Positions 1-11,798 of a DNA stretch of 64,000 nt are shown here, piece by piece. A program made the translations under genes and the position numbers. The notes beneath the pieces were generated by a model. It made no database searches, was not told the DNA's origin, and worked only from the letters and a program-made list of their open reading frames with translations. The stretch lies in NCBI GenBank assembly GCA_035578905.1, contig JAQJVL010000148.1, positions 186,001 through 250,000 on the forward strand, read 5' to 3'. Source of the stretch: Stictocephala bisonia. Taxonomy: Eukaryota; Arthropoda; Insecta; Hemiptera; Membracidae. How positions within the stretch are numbered: the first letter of the stretch is position 1; each line of letters begins with the position of its first letter.

Positions 1-40
1 TTGTGAAACATATCCATATTTTTCTTCCACCTTGTATATA
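1..40. mobile_element. Terminal fragment of a MITE family
   Basis: The first 40 bases end in TTCTTCCACCTTGTATATA. The same terminal sequence closes the elements at 13976-14392, 28260-28520 and 55694-56021. The rest of this copy lies outside the window. Seen directly; classification as a MITE is inference. Confidence 0.5.
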
Positions 41-446
41 TGGGCGAATAGGAAGGGAGAATGAGTGTGACAAGTGTAGATGAACGAATATCGTCATTGT
101 TACTAATTAAGGTCGACTGTTCCTCTTAAATAGACATAAGGAGTTAGTTCCTTAGTTACCATGTTGCTCCTCGTTAACTAAGAAACGAACATATTTTCGT
201 GGAATCCGAACACACATAGTATTGATCTAATTTTCAAATACTATTTAAGCCTGGTACTGAGTTCTGTTCCCGTATCTTGACTACCATTCAACACGGACAC
301 CCCAGACTTCTCTAGTAGTGTCCATGTCGATGGCAACCACTGAGTGGACGTCATATCGGTAATAAGAGGACCGAGCATAGAATCTCTTGCCTACAATCTC
401 CACAACATGTTGTCCCCAAATAGCTGGGTTACAGCACTATACTATG
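41..446 (-). repeat. Dispersed repeat family D, near-complete copy
   Basis: D is a ~0.5-kb family found more than a dozen times in this window. Orientation is defined by the end reading CACTAGTGGCGCAGTGCTG, which resembles a tRNA A-box; the other end reads CGCCCATATCTCTACGATCG. Diagnostic internal words are CTACGTGGTTCGGATTCC and GGACACTACTAGAGAAGTC. No coding capacity is visible. It could be a long tRNA-derived SINE or another non-autonomous element. Confidence 0.75.
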
Positions 447-975
447 CCGGAAAAAGATTATAAAATTTTTTTCCTAATTATACTATTTATACAAATTGAT
501 TCAACAAAAGAGACTATAATATTTCTATTAAGAATCGTATAAAAGGTTCGTTGGTAGTAAATACATTTACATGTTTTTACATATGGTTGTCGATAGCACA
601 CATTTTGTATGTTTTTTAAAATAAACTATGTTTATAATGATAGTCTCATTTGTACACTGAAGGATGACTTTCAAGTAAAATCTTTAAAATTTGGATACCA
701 GAAATAAGTATTTTTAGCTTTCAATCAGTGGAATATTTTATCAAAGTTTATTATAATAGCAATTTTAAATTTTGTACTAGTAACAATCTCATTACTTATA
801 TTTTAAATAATTAACTATCACTTAGAAAGATTATATTACGTAAATTAAATAAATGCTCTCCATTACATATTCATACGCTCATAGGTAATATTAGCTTGTG
901 AACTCTATGTTTTGAACAAACTTAGTACAAACAGTAGTTATGGTACGTTCTGTACTATATTATGATTTACCTGAA
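447..975. other. AT-rich stretch without recognised features
   Basis: About 530 bases of AT-rich sequence with no ORF, repeat copy or RNA that I can support. Confidence 0.5.
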
Positions 976-1040
976 AACATACAACTAACTAGTAAGTCAT
1001 ACAAAACATACAATACATAAGTCATATAAAAAATAATTGG

Positions 1041-1295
1041 TCGGTAGCGTAGTTGGTTCAATCCCAACTTCATAAGCTAAGGGTTCTTAGTTCGATCCCA
1101 ATCAGAGTCATAACACATTTTGAGAAGGATCAGCTGATAACCACTGGCAGTTCATTTGTCATTGGGCTATTAATTAATGAAACTTTCTAAGGAATAGTCG
1201 GCCTTAGTTTGTAACAATGACTACATTCGCTCATCTACACTCATCACACTCATTCGAAATCCTTATTCGCCCATATCTTGACGATCGGCGTCTTA
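1041..1295 (+). mobile_element. tRNA-like SINE head joined to a D tail
   Basis: Bases 1041-1110 contain an A-box match (TAGCGTAGTTGG) and a B-box match (AGTTCGATCCC), spaced as in a tRNA-derived promoter. The sequence from about 1110 to 1295 is the distal half of family D, ending CGCCCATATCTTGACGATCG. A similar unit lies at 4055-4285. The polymerase III promoter role is inferred from box matches only. Confidence 0.55.
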
Positions 1296-1324
1296 TGAAT
1301 AAATAAAAAAAAAATTAAATAAAA

Positions 1325-1415
1325 TAAATACAACTACCTAGTATGTCATAAAAAACATACAACTAACTAGTATGTCATACAAAACATACAACTAACTAGT
1401 AAGTCATACAAAACA
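1325..1415 (+). repeat. Short ~30-bp tandem repeat
   Basis: Three consecutive imperfect copies of a unit containing ACATACAACTAACTAGTA and GTCATACAAA. One further copy of the same unit lies upstream at about 976-1010. Confidence 0.75.
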
Positions 1416-1434
1416 TGCTTGTGAATATTTGTGA

Positions 1435-1560
1435 GTTTAAAATGCAAATATTCTGTTCCAAGCAGTTTGTTATCAAGTAAAGTCAACGAGTTCCTGGACA
1501 GGACAGAAGCTCCTCCCAGCCCATCAATTTTATTTCCGTCTTAACGAGGGTAAACTTTTT
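1435..1560 (+). repeat. Left arm of a 126-bp inverted repeat
   Basis: The sequence from GTTTAAAATGCAAATATTCT to CGTCTTAACGAGG recurs in reverse complement at 4432-4556 with only a few mismatches. The arms enclose the 34-bp minisatellite and D copies. No coding potential is apparent. Confidence 0.85.
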
Positions 1561-1744
1561 AAATAGCGAGGGGAATAATGTTTCAAAAACCCTGGTTATA
1601 GAACTACTTTTTCAATTATACACAAAGGAATTTATTAGTAACTAAACTCATTTAAACATATTTCATGGAGGTTTTTATTTAAACTTATTTCCCTAGACAT
1701 TATAAATTTGAGTGTCATTATCAACGGATATATAAAACCACTTT

Positions 1745-2690
1745 CACTGATGATGATCCTGCCACCCACCCTACATGTACAGTGGTGATTACTCTCCTGT
1801 CCACGCATACACGTACAGTGGTGATGACCGTCCTGCCAACCCATACACGAACAATGGTGATGGCCCTCCCACCCAACTATACACGTACATTAGTGATGAA
1901 CTTGCTGCCCACTCATACGTGTACCATACACGAACAATGGTGATGGCCCTCCCACCCACCTATTCACGTACAAGTGATGGCCCTCCCACCCACCCATATA
2001 CGTGCAGAGGTAGATGACCTTCCTGCCAACCCATACACGAACATTGGTGATGGTCCTCCCACCCAACCATACACGTACATTAGTGATGAACTTCCTGCCC
2101 ACTCGTACGTGTACCATACACGGACAATGTTGATGGCCCTCCCACCCAACTATACACGTACATTAGTGATGAACTTGCTGCCCACTCATACGTGTACCAT
2201 ACACGAACAATGTTGATGGCCCTCCCACCCACCTATTCACGTACAGTGGTGATGGCCCTCCCACCCACCCATATACGTGCAGAGGTGGATGACCTTCCTG
2301 CCAACCCATCCACGAACAATGGTGATGACCCTCCCACCCAACCATACACGTATATTAGTGATGAACTTCCTGCCCACTCATACGTGTACCATACACGAAC
2401 AATGGTAATAGAATTACACGTCAGTGCTGATGGCCCTCTCACCCACCCATATACGTAAAGACGTGATGACCTTCCTGCCAACCCATACACGAACAATGGT
2501 GATGGCCCTCCCACTCACCCATACACGTACAGTGGTGATGATTTTCCTGACCTTCCATACACGTACAAAGGTGATGGCCTCCCACCCACTAACTTTTAGG
2601 GTGAAAAGGACCCTACAGCTGACCCATACACATACAGGTATGATGATCTTTACTCCCAACTATACACGTGCGACCATGATGGGTGGGTAA
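1745..2690 (+). repeat. Degenerate ~33-36 bp minisatellite with higher-order repeat
   Basis: Tandem imperfect units built on CCCATACACGTACAGTGGTG and ATGGCCCTCCCACCCA. A variant containing GCCCACTCATACGTGTACC recurs at intervals. The block starting CATATACGTGCAGAGG at 1995 is repeated at 2270, so a 275-bp higher-order unit exists. Short ORFs on both strands are by-products of the repeat and are not annotated as genes. Confidence 0.9.
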
Positions 2691-2871
2691 TGGTAACTTT
2701 CAGTATCCCACTTAATATTTTTACCTAGAGTTTCCTTCACCCTATAATGTGTAACAAGCTTACTAAAGGGAGGCTAGGGACAATATGCATGAACATGATC
2801 TGTTCTAACAGTATCGTATGCATGAACATTGTATTCATAAAATAAGGGATGCAGTCTTGAACATAAGTATC

Positions 2872-3310
2872 TATGTCGGGCACTAGTGGGCGTAGTGCTG
2901 TAACCCAGCTACTTGGTGACCAAGTGTTGGAGAGATTGTAGGTGGTATGTTCCGTACTCGATCCTCTTAATACTGACATAGCGTCCGCTCAATGGTTGCT
3001 ATCGACACGGATGCTACTAGAGAAGTATGGGGTGTCCATGTTGGGTGGTAGTCATAGTCCAAATGTTGTGTGGCTGAGAGAACTGACTATCAGACTTGCC
3101 AGTTACTTAAAAGCAATCAATTCAGGTAGATATACGAATGGTACGTAGTTCGGAGTCCACTTAAAGCTGCAGGTGCGTTAGTAGCCCTGGCTATTGGTCT
3201 ATTATCAAAGGACCAGTCGACCTTAGTTAGTAATAATTACTACACTCATTTACTAACTCACATTACACTCATTCACCCCTAGTATTCACCCATATCTCTA
3301 CGATCATTGG
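2872..3310 (+). repeat. Dispersed repeat family D copy
   Basis: Starts GGGCACTAGTGGGCGTAGTG and runs through the internal word TACTAGAGAAG to the CGCCCATATC-like end near 3290. This copy is full-length or nearly so, in the tRNA-like-head-first orientation. Confidence 0.75.
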
Positions 3311-3559
3311 ATTTAAAAAATATTTCCTGACCTATTACTGTTTGAAACAAGCATATTATCTATTTCAGTTTTCACACTTCGTCGGGGTTTGAGGAGGTTA
3401 CATGATTCGGTCCATTGTTAGAATAAATCTAACAATACTCGTGCCTATTGTCACCAGTCTGCCTCACGTAAGCTTGTTACTTCGTACAGAGTGAAATGAT
3501 GTCTCGGTAAGAGTAGTGATCTCTAATATGATACGCCGACACAACTTTGTGCGTTTTTA

Positions 3560-3955
3560 AGGCGAATATGAATGATTATATGAGTGTAGGATGAGTGTGG
3601 ATGACTGTGTAGTCTACGACTCATGCTCAGAAAGAGCCCAATAGTCAGGGCAGGTAAGCGACCTTCATCTTTACGACAAATACGAACCACGTATTATTGG
3701 TCTGGTTTCATCAAATTGACAAGCCTGACACTCGATTCTCTTCCCTACACAACACCCAGACATTGATTACCACTCTAAATGGACACCCTAGACTTCCCTA
3801 ATAGTGTCCACACAAATTAAGCGGATGTCATGTCAATATTAAGAGAACAGAGCATAGAAACCATCACCAACGATCTCCACAACACTTTGTCGCCAAGTAG
3901 CTGGGTTGCAGTCTGCACCACCGGTGTGACGAGTATCTCGGTGTTTCAAACATCA
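3560..3955 (-). repeat. Dispersed repeat family D copy
   Basis: Reads from a diverged AAGGCGAATATGAATG end to CACCACCGGTGTGACGAG. It carries the D words GACTTCCCTAATAGTGTCC and AGTAGCTGGGTTGCAG. It lies tail-to-tail with the preceding copy. Confidence 0.7.
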
Positions 3956-4054
3956 TCTTAATTGGGGAAGGAAGGGGTTAAGGAGAATGGTTGGTTAGGT
4001 GCATCATAATTAGGATGATCGGTTAACATGTGGCACTTATATTTCAACTTGGGA

Positions 4055-4285
4055 GGCACTTAGTTAAAGTGCAGTTCGTAAGCTAAAAACAATTTGAAAT
4101 AGATCTGCTGATAATCATGATCGTCATTGTTGTACCAAATGAATTACACTTTCTAAGGAATAGACATCCCAAGTTTGTATCTAAGACTAATTTCACTTCA
4201 TACACATACATAAATCTTATTTGTAATCCATATTCACCCATATCTTGCAGACCGGCGTTTTAAGAATAAACAAATATAATTCCTG
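4055..4285 (+). repeat. D-tail unit related to 1041-1295
   Basis: Shares GTTCGTAAGCTAA, CTGCTGATAA and TTTCTAAGGAATAG with the unit at 1041-1295 and ends CGCCCATATC. The tRNA-like boxes are more degraded here. Confidence 0.55.
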
Positions 4286-4431
4286 AAAAGCAACGTAAAT
4301 ATATACATTCCGAACTAGTAATCACACGCACGTTTTTTTTATTTCAATTCGAGTAAATATTGTAACACCTAATTAGAAATAAGTAGGATTTTTATTAGAG
4401 CTGTTTATGAAAGATGTTCCACTCTTTCTAT

Positions 4432-4556
4432 AAAAAGCTTAGCCTCGTTAAGACGGAAATAAAATTGATGGGCTGGGAGGAGTCTCTGTCCTCCCAGGAA
4501 CTCGTTGACTTTACTTGACAACAAACTGCTTGGAACAGAATATTTGCATTTTAAAC
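4432..4556 (-). repeat. Right arm of the 126-bp inverted repeat
   Basis: Reverse complement of 1435-1560, with a few substitutions in the CTCCCAG-rich centre. See the left arm. Confidence 0.85.
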
Positions 4557-5170
4557 CCTCCATAGCTTGTTTTGCGTGCTTTACAATTTATTGAGTTACT
4601 ATGTATATAAGCTGAAAAGTCTTTATAAGAGATGACTATTTGAATGACATTTTAATTCAGTTAAATATTAAATTAAAGATAGTACATTCATGCCTTAAAA
4701 AATGTTTAATTCTGTGTAGGTATCTTTGATTTAGAGTTGTAAATACCAATTTATGATATCTAAAATTAATTATAGATTTTACTTAGAGGATTTCTTCATG
4801 TATAAATAGAACCAGCATTATACTTTGAACCTCAGTTTATTTTGAAAGTATTCAAAATGACAAACTAATAATACTTGTATTATATATATATATATATATA
4901 TTTTTAAACGACGGCTCCAGTAAGATAGTGCTATTTATTTTTTAAGGGTATTGTTTAATATTATGGAAAAAAATCATGTAACCAGCACAGTTTTTTTCAA
5001 TTGAATATTAAATTAAGATAAATGTTATCTAACCGTTTAATATACAAATTTAACAATAATATAACATGTATTGTTATCTAACAATTTCTTGTGTCGGCGT
5101 CTCATATGTAAGAATATAGATTGTAATTTTAACAACGTTTTGAATATTTAAATATAGCAGTATTTTAAGG
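4557..5170. other. AT-rich DNA with a short (TA)n
   Basis: No gene or repeat copy recognised. A TA microsatellite of about 22 bases lies near 4880. Confidence 0.5.
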
Positions 5171-5174
5171 CACA

Positions 5175-5575
5175 ACGTTGTGCGTATTTTAAGGGGAATA
5201 TGAATGATTATATGAGTGTAGGATGAGTGTAGTCTGATTACTAACTGAGTTTGACTATTCCTCAGAGAGGGAAATTATAATAGCCCAACAACTAGGGCGA
5301 CTAAGGGACCTACAGCTTTACGTCGAATCCGAACCACGTAGTATTAGTCTGATTTTAAGCTACTTGACAAGCCTGCTACAACACCCATACAATGATTACC
5401 ACCCAATATGGACTCCCCAGACTTCTCTAGTAGTGTCCACGCCGATAGCAACCATTGAGCGGACGCTGTGTCTGTATTAAGAGGACCGAGCATCCAACCT
5501 ATCACCTACAATCTGCCAAACACTTTGTCCCCAAGTAGCTGGGTTACAGCACTGTGCTACCAGTGTCGAGTAAAT
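5175..5575 (-). repeat. Dispersed repeat family D copy
   Basis: Runs from TATTTTAAGGGGAATATGAA to ACCAGTGTCGAGTAAA and contains CAGACTTCTCTAGTAGTG and AGTAGCTGGGTTACAGCAC. Its left junction resembles that of the copy at 3560. Confidence 0.7.
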
Positions 5576-5654
5576 AGGTTTGCCTGTATCATTAAGAAAA
5601 ATAATCATAATAGTAATTAAAAGGCTTCCCTGTTAATTAATTTCAGAATTTCAG

Positions 5655-5880
5655 AGTGAGCCTTAGCCGATAGGTCTGATGTGTCAGGACTGTACCTGAG
5701 TTAGAGAATACGCAGGTTCGAATCTCGGTCTTGACTGTTAGTTTTTATCAGTAATATTCACCTTGTACCTTACTAATTCTCTCCCTTTCTCTGTCTGGGA
5801 AGCTCCCCACACAGACCAACAGTCAATGGGAATGGTTAGATTAAATTGAAGATTGGCCTCCTTTCGGGAACAAAACAATT
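5655..5880 (+). mobile_element. tRNA-derived SINE copy
   Basis: The A-box-like TTAGCCGATAGGTCTGATG and B-box GGTTCGAATCT (5714-5724) are followed by a body ending AGATTGGCCTCCTTTC. The SINE at 63394-63615 has the same order of blocks, including the ATCGGCCTCTCC tail. The head is closest to a tRNA-Leu/Ser-like gene. Polymerase III transcription is known for such SINEs but is not shown here. Confidence 0.7.
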
Positions 5881-6440
5881 TCAATATAAAACTAAGCCTC
5901 TAGGTTTCAAGATGTATCCTTCGAGCATAATAAGTTCCCTACGTTTCATTTTTGTTTCAACTTACCTCTTCATAATCTGTTTTTTTCCTACCTTTCGTCC
6001 GTGGTTCTCTCTGTACCATTACATCACTATGAAAGCTCAGCCTGTTGCCATTTTCCTAGATAGTGAAGATTTACAGTCTAGAAAATACTTTCTCTGAAAA
6101 GTTAGTAGAAATGACCTTAAACATTTCACATTAAAAACTATATTAGCCAAGTTTTTGAGTCATGTTTATGTTTTTTACTATCAGCTGTTTGAAAAAAAAA
6201 TTAATTACATTAATGATATAGTTACTTTTATGGAAAGGAAGGGAACAAATGAGAGGCTGTTTCTTTCCCTTAGGAACGGAATATTGAGAAATCGTTTCCT
6301 AGTAGGTCTCTATGATATTAAAGTGAACTTCCCTCCAAATTTCATCAAAATCTGTTCGATGTTTCTGGAGATCCGTGATGAGTGGGAACATCGTTTTTGG
6401 ATTTTATATATTGTTGAATGTTATATAAATAATTAGAAAA
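5881..6440 (+). other. Repeat-like noncoding tail
   Basis: Two ORFs of 83 and 93 codons lie here but neither resembles a known protein. The segment at 6330-6400 contains CAAATTTCATCAAAATCTG, a phrase often seen at the ends of insect dispersed repeats (recalled, not searched). It probably belongs to a transposable element. Confidence 0.35.
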
Positions 6441-7690
6441 AGTTTATTGCACTTACTCTTTGTTAAGCATCTGTTCTTAGGTTAAGCACTAAGAAACATA
6501 TAGTTATATAAATAAATTAATATACAATAATAGAGTAAAAACTTTACCACATAAGTGCATCGTGTCGCTACTATATATTGCAAGGTAATATTTCAATATC
6601 TCGCCACGGGAAGCGCCAGCGACTCTGCAATATAAGGACATATTGCCGGAGTGGATTGCTCCCAGGAATAGTAAACATGGAGAGCGGAATGCATTGAAAA
6701 CACCTGCCTGAAATGATCCAATTTAACTAAATTTATCCCTACAAGGAATGTTAGCTTGACAGTTTTATGGGCACGAATAAAATGCTTTTAAACAGGTACA
6801 GACAAAACGTGGTAGGTAATTAGGTTATATTAATGATTATAGTTTATATAACAAATATCAGAACAAAACAAAAATATAAAAATGTTTATGAAAACTAATG
6901 TATTTTTCTCGATTGTTAGCAAAATAGTTTTTACATCGATATGACTTACAAAATGTGCAAAAGCCATGAAATCTTTTCTCCAAATTAATATAAATACAAA
7001 ACTATTATACAAGTTTTATAAATATAAAATAATAATCAGCTAAGAAAAAAAGTGTTTTATGCATTAATAAACACTTTGGCACGAATATTAAATAACTTTT
7101 TTATCACATTAAAATATGAAATATTTGTAGCTTACTTTCAACAATATTTTAAACACGTATAATCAGTAAATAGCATGCAATAAATAAACATAAAAATAAG
7201 TCTGTAACAAAACAAATAAATCTACAGCAAAATAATTACGCAAAAAATAAAAATACAAGCTGTTCAATAAATGAACAGATCTTATAAAATAACTATAAAT
7301 TATTCTTTAGCAGTAAGAGCTGCTTCATATTATTTTAGAAATTTTGTAATTTTTTTAATAGTTTGTAACTTTGTAGTTTTTAGAGAACATTTTAACATTA
7401 ACTTGTTTTACAGAAAAACGTTTAAAGACAGTAAATAAACTATCAATTACTATATTTTTAATTGTATAGAAATTCCTCCATTTGTTATATTAACTAAAAT
7501 AACAACACTTCCATGGTGGATGGAGGTTTATAGTTAAAAAAACATCTTGTTCTACCTAAAATATTTAAGAAACATGCTGTTAAATTCATTGACGCTTTCA
7601 AAATCAGGACTTGTTAATATAATGCTGGACGTATTTTGGTTTTTTTTTCTTATAAAATGATAGATAATGTTTTAATTTATTCTGTAAAAA
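6441..7690. other. AT-rich stretch without recognised features
   Basis: About 1.25 kb of AT-rich DNA. I see no credible coding region, RNA gene or tandem repeat. Confidence 0.5.
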
Positions 7691-7699
7691 GGAATATTA

Positions 7700-7915
7700 C
7701 ATACGAGGCCTTGCCCACAAGTGTTTTCACGCGTGTAATAAGAGGGGGTTGACGTGTAGGCTACGTGCTGATGTGGACATACTCGTGAACATCCGATCGG
7801 TTTGATATTAAGGATCTGCCCACAAACATGTCCCCGAGTGTAATATATCTGTTAGCAAGTCCGCAAGCATGCACACGATCATGCCCAAGAGCATGTCTCA
7901 CGTGTAATATTCCCT
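7700..7915 (+). repeat. Three degenerate spaced motifs
   Basis: The motif GCCCACAAGTGTTTTCACGC and its variants GCCCACAAACATGTCCCC and GCCCAAGAGCATGTCTCACG are each followed by GTGTAATA and spaced about 80-110 bases apart. The segment is GC-richer than its surroundings. Function unknown. Confidence 0.45.
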
Positions 7916-8559
7916 TTAAAATATGAATATCTCCAATGATTGTTAATGTCTCTTACGTTTTATTATGTAAATTCACTAGTCAAAAACAATTTGAATTTTC
8001 AGGTATTTAACATATAAACATTTCTTAAAAAGTAAACAGTAATACTTTTAAATCATTTTACAAAGAGTTCATATATATTAATTTGTGTATATATTAGTTG
8101 GCGAATTATAATTTTATGTAATATGAATGTAAAAAATACAAAATTGTATAGGTTTTTGTGTTGTGTGTGTGCATGCATTTTATTAAGTTGTGCATGACAA
8201 TCATATCAATAGGATATAATGATTTTACACAATGTATATGGAAGATCAATTCATTTTTGCGCCTTCACAATTGGCAAACGTTTTACTTGGGACTGCCTGT
8301 GTAAACGATGGTGATCTTTCAGGTCGGGCTAGTAGCTTGGCTGAGTAGATAATTAGAATTGTTGTTGAAGTTCTAACGGCTAAGTCAGTTTAAGCAACTG
8401 AGCAGTGGTTGACGGGGAAAGTTTCCTGTGTGAGTATTGACAGGTCCTTGTTGTAATCAGACCAAGACTAAACTGTTAACGTTAAATTTATCAGATTAAT
8501 CTAATCAGAAAAATTATGTGGTCAATAGGGCGTTACCCATTGATTCGTTAATCGATTAC

Positions 8560-8675
8560 GTCGACCCACCCACCCATCTACACGTGTACAGTGGTACTGA
8601 ACCACTCACCCATCCACACGTGTACAGTGGTACTGACCCACCTACCCAGCTATACACGTATTGGTGGGTTAGTCA
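8560..8675 (+). repeat. Outlying block of the CCCACCCATACACGTACAGTGG repeat
   Basis: Three imperfect units containing CCACCCAT..ACACGTGTACAGTGGTACTG. They match the minisatellite at 1745-2690 but lie 6 kb away from it. Confidence 0.7.
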
Positions 8676-10425
8676 TAAGCTCGCTAGTGCCACGTAAACA
8701 AACTCTTAAGCTACGTAGAGTGTTATATGTCGAGTGAATGAATAAATGTAAATAAACAAATACAAACTAGAAGACACCCTTATAAGCTTCACGTGCCAAT
8801 ACAAATTTCTGGTATTCTTGGGAATAGGCCAACTGTACAGTAGGACTATTAAAAGCGTCAAAAGAAATATGTTTATGTTTATTATCAGTTTTTTTAATTT
8901 AATGTTGATCTCCTCTTAATTTCGTACTGATAAAGTCTTTCCCTAATTTAATTACGAAAAAATCCTTTCTTAGTGAATCTCTAAAAAATCTGCATCCCTA
9001 AAAATGTCAAGTAAATCAAATTTAACAAGACAAAAATATTTAATATTAAAAAAAATGGTTTTTGTGACGTACAAATTCAAAAAGTTTTAAATCCATATTA
9101 CAATTAAGCAATGTATACTACATTATAAACATAAATATCTGTTTTATGTACGAATAAAAACACTGTAGTGATAGAAAATCGTTGGATTCTTTACAGCCAC
9201 TAGGGTAGAGTCCAAGTATTTTTATTTATTTTTTTTTTTTTTAATTTTTGATATGTTTCCCACCTTCGCCGGCCCTTAGGTTTCAAAAAGCTAATTAAGC
9301 TACCTTTTATTATTTCTAGCTCGAGAAAATTCTTCTGCTCGTAAGTGATTCCTATTCGCTTAAGGAATTAAATACATTGATCGTTTTACCATTAGAGAAT
9401 TAAATAATATATCATTATGGTTTGTTGCCAGCTACTATTTATTAATTTTAAAGTGCTGTTATATATTCGGAATAAGATCCAAACGTCACGTTATATGTTT
9501 TTTCTTTTTTTCAAACAGATAGATTAAAAAACCAAAACAAACCAAAGATAATATACATACTAAACCTGTGAAAAAAAACTGCGACCCCAACAGACCAAGG
9601 GCCCAATTATGTTATGTTAATTATGTTAGTGCGAATATAGAGTGACCTGTCACAATCCAATCTATCAAGTGATTTAAGACCTACTTCAGAATAACTAAAC
9701 ATAAGGGATACCATGAAAATTATACTCAGCTGGATCGTTACAAAAGGTGGATGTAATAATTAATTACTTAATAACATTAAGATAAGGCGTCCTACCTACT
9801 AACCCTACACGTACTCACAAATAAACTTTAGCTACAAATACATTAAGGACATAAACAACTATAAAACTTGTTAATAATTATTTCATGTTCATAATGCAAC
9901 ATGTAAATGCAAATTAATTTGGGAAGAGATAAGATAATGAATGTTGTTGGGTGGGAGTTCAATACCAGCCATAATAGCCAATTACCATGCTGGTCACGCA
10001 GCCAACAACTAGACCGTGCAGGACCTGCAATCTGTGTCGCAGGAGCGTTCACGACAAAAACAACATTAACTTGCAGCAAGCATGCTTTAACTCTTACTTA
10101 TTTTTGGAAACAGTAAGATAAAGACATAAATAAACTTTACGAAACTTCAAAATTAAAAATCGTGCTACTGGACAAAGGTATAAATAAAAATAATGTAACA
10201 CTTAAGAAATATACTACACTATTATTAAATATATGGAGGTGTTAAGTAAACGAAAAAAGACGAAGTATCAGAAAATGTATTTGTTATAAGTCCTAATAAA
10301 GTCCATATATATTTTTTAAATTGAAAATTATATAAAAGCTATGTTTTACAATTGCAAAATACTCCAAAAATCATTAGATTATAATAAAAAGTAAAAATAA
10401 ATAACAAATGGCCTCCTGTCACAAA
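8676..10425. other. AT-rich stretch without recognised genes
   Basis: About 1.75 kb. The segment at 9950-10060 is less AT-rich and has opposing ORFs of 78 and 69 codons, but neither shows a recognisable domain. Nothing else supported. Confidence 0.45.
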
Positions 10426-10429
10426 GCTA

Positions 10430-10665
10430 AATCTAAACCATCAAACTTTAAGACCTGCCTCACTGATTCTATTTATGCTAGCTAATCCCTCCGTAAAACA
10501 GCGCAAAGGGCACTCTGAAACTATGTGATCCATTATTTGGATAGATTCCCCACAATCACATGACAGATGAGGGATAATGTTCTTCCTGTACACAGCAAAT
10601 CTTTAAAGCTGTAAGTATCTCCTGGGTAGTTCTAAACGAGCAACAAACTTGGAAGCTGGACCGTC
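10430..10665 (-). pseudogene. LINE reverse-transcriptase C-terminal relic with Cys-rich motif
   Basis: The minus strand reads CDCGESIQIMDHIVSECPLR just after ELPRRYLQL and IIPHLS. This is the zinc-knuckle-like C-terminal tail (C-x-C, H, C) typical of insect non-LTR retrotransposon polymerases. The reading frame is broken by stops on both sides, and no upstream reverse-transcriptase core is visible. It is a dead fragment; clade not determined. Confidence 0.65.
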
Positions 10666-11115
10666 ACAAAATTTGTGATCTCCCAGCTATGACAGCTACC
10701 ACACAAAATGGCTAGAGGTAAAATTAAACTTAAACATGTTTCATACTTAATAGCCATTAAAATTAACTAAATGAATTGAAAATTGTCTTTATTTTATAAG
10801 ACGAAGTTAGAAGTAGGCAGTTCTCTCTACCACGTTACCTTATACTATCTACTAGTATAGCTTAAGATATCATTACTATGATTATTTACTAAGGACGAAA
10901 TTTGACTACCTCAGAAAATTAGTAACCTTTATAGTCGGCACTAGTAACCCAGCTAATTGGTGACAAAGGGTAATTATATAGAACAGTGGCTTGTCGATTT
11001 TCTGGATGATTTTTTTCAAAGTAGATACATAGCTAAAAATGAAGAATATGATTGGTTTTTACAGCGGAAAAGCCGGAAAATTTACGAAAATGAGGAAAAT
11101 GGATCACGAATTCTG
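10666..11115. other. AT-rich DNA with a 45-bp D head fragment
   Basis: Only the segment at 10933-10975 (GTCGGCACTAGTAACCCAGC) is recognisable, as the head of family D. The rest shows nothing. Confidence 0.5.
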
Positions 11116-11117
11116 TT

Positions 11118-11385
11118 AGGATAAGGTAAGGTTAGAGCATGCAAGGTTTGGTTAAGCTATGTTTGGTTTGGTTAGGTTATATCAGGTTTGTTTAGGTTGT
11201 TAGGTTATGTTATGTTAGGTTTGTTTAGGTTATGTTAGACTTGGTTAGGTTATGTAAGGTTTGGTTGGGCTACGTTAGTTACCTAAGTATTTAACCATAC
11301 AAACCTAACTCAACCTAACCAAACCTAACCTATCAATACCAAACCTAGCCTTGTCCTAACAAGACATAACCTTACTGAAACCGGC
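11118..11385. repeat. TTAGG-like degenerate repeat in inverted arrangement
   Basis: Bases 11118-11280 consist of GGTTAGGTTATGTTAGGTTT-like units on the plus strand. Bases 11290-11385 contain the complementary CCAAACCTAACC units. The orientation flips near 11283. Confidence 0.75.
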
Positions 11386-11798
11386 ACAACAAACAAATCC
11401 CAAAGCATGTATTCCAAAGAAAAACATGACGAGAAAGTAAATGATTTTATTATTGTTAATTGATCATTTACTCTGTTAAATTAAACGCAGAGACCTCTAG
11501 TTTCCATCATTGAATCTGTATGTGTTGGCTCAATAAATACTTTGTGCTATGTTTAAAAAATCTTGGTTTAAAGATTAGTGCAACATTGTATAGTACATAA
11601 TGGAATAATGAAATGTATTCCTTCTAATATACATAAAAATAAAACAAAATTAAGATTTTATTAATATCACTGCCACAGTAATAAGTTCTATATTAGTGTT
11701 TCAGGTTACGTACAAAAATATTTTAAGTTCTGAGTTCAGTTAATTCCTGTTCAAACATGATAATTCGCTTCTGCGGCGTAACATATAAAAAACATTAA
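11386..11798. other. AT-rich stretch without recognised features
   Basis: No supported feature in about 410 bases. Confidence 0.5.

Noticed and set aside
5846..6436. Two ORFs following the SINE
   Set aside because: Low-complexity hydrophobic products, no domain, and overlap with repeat-like sequence.
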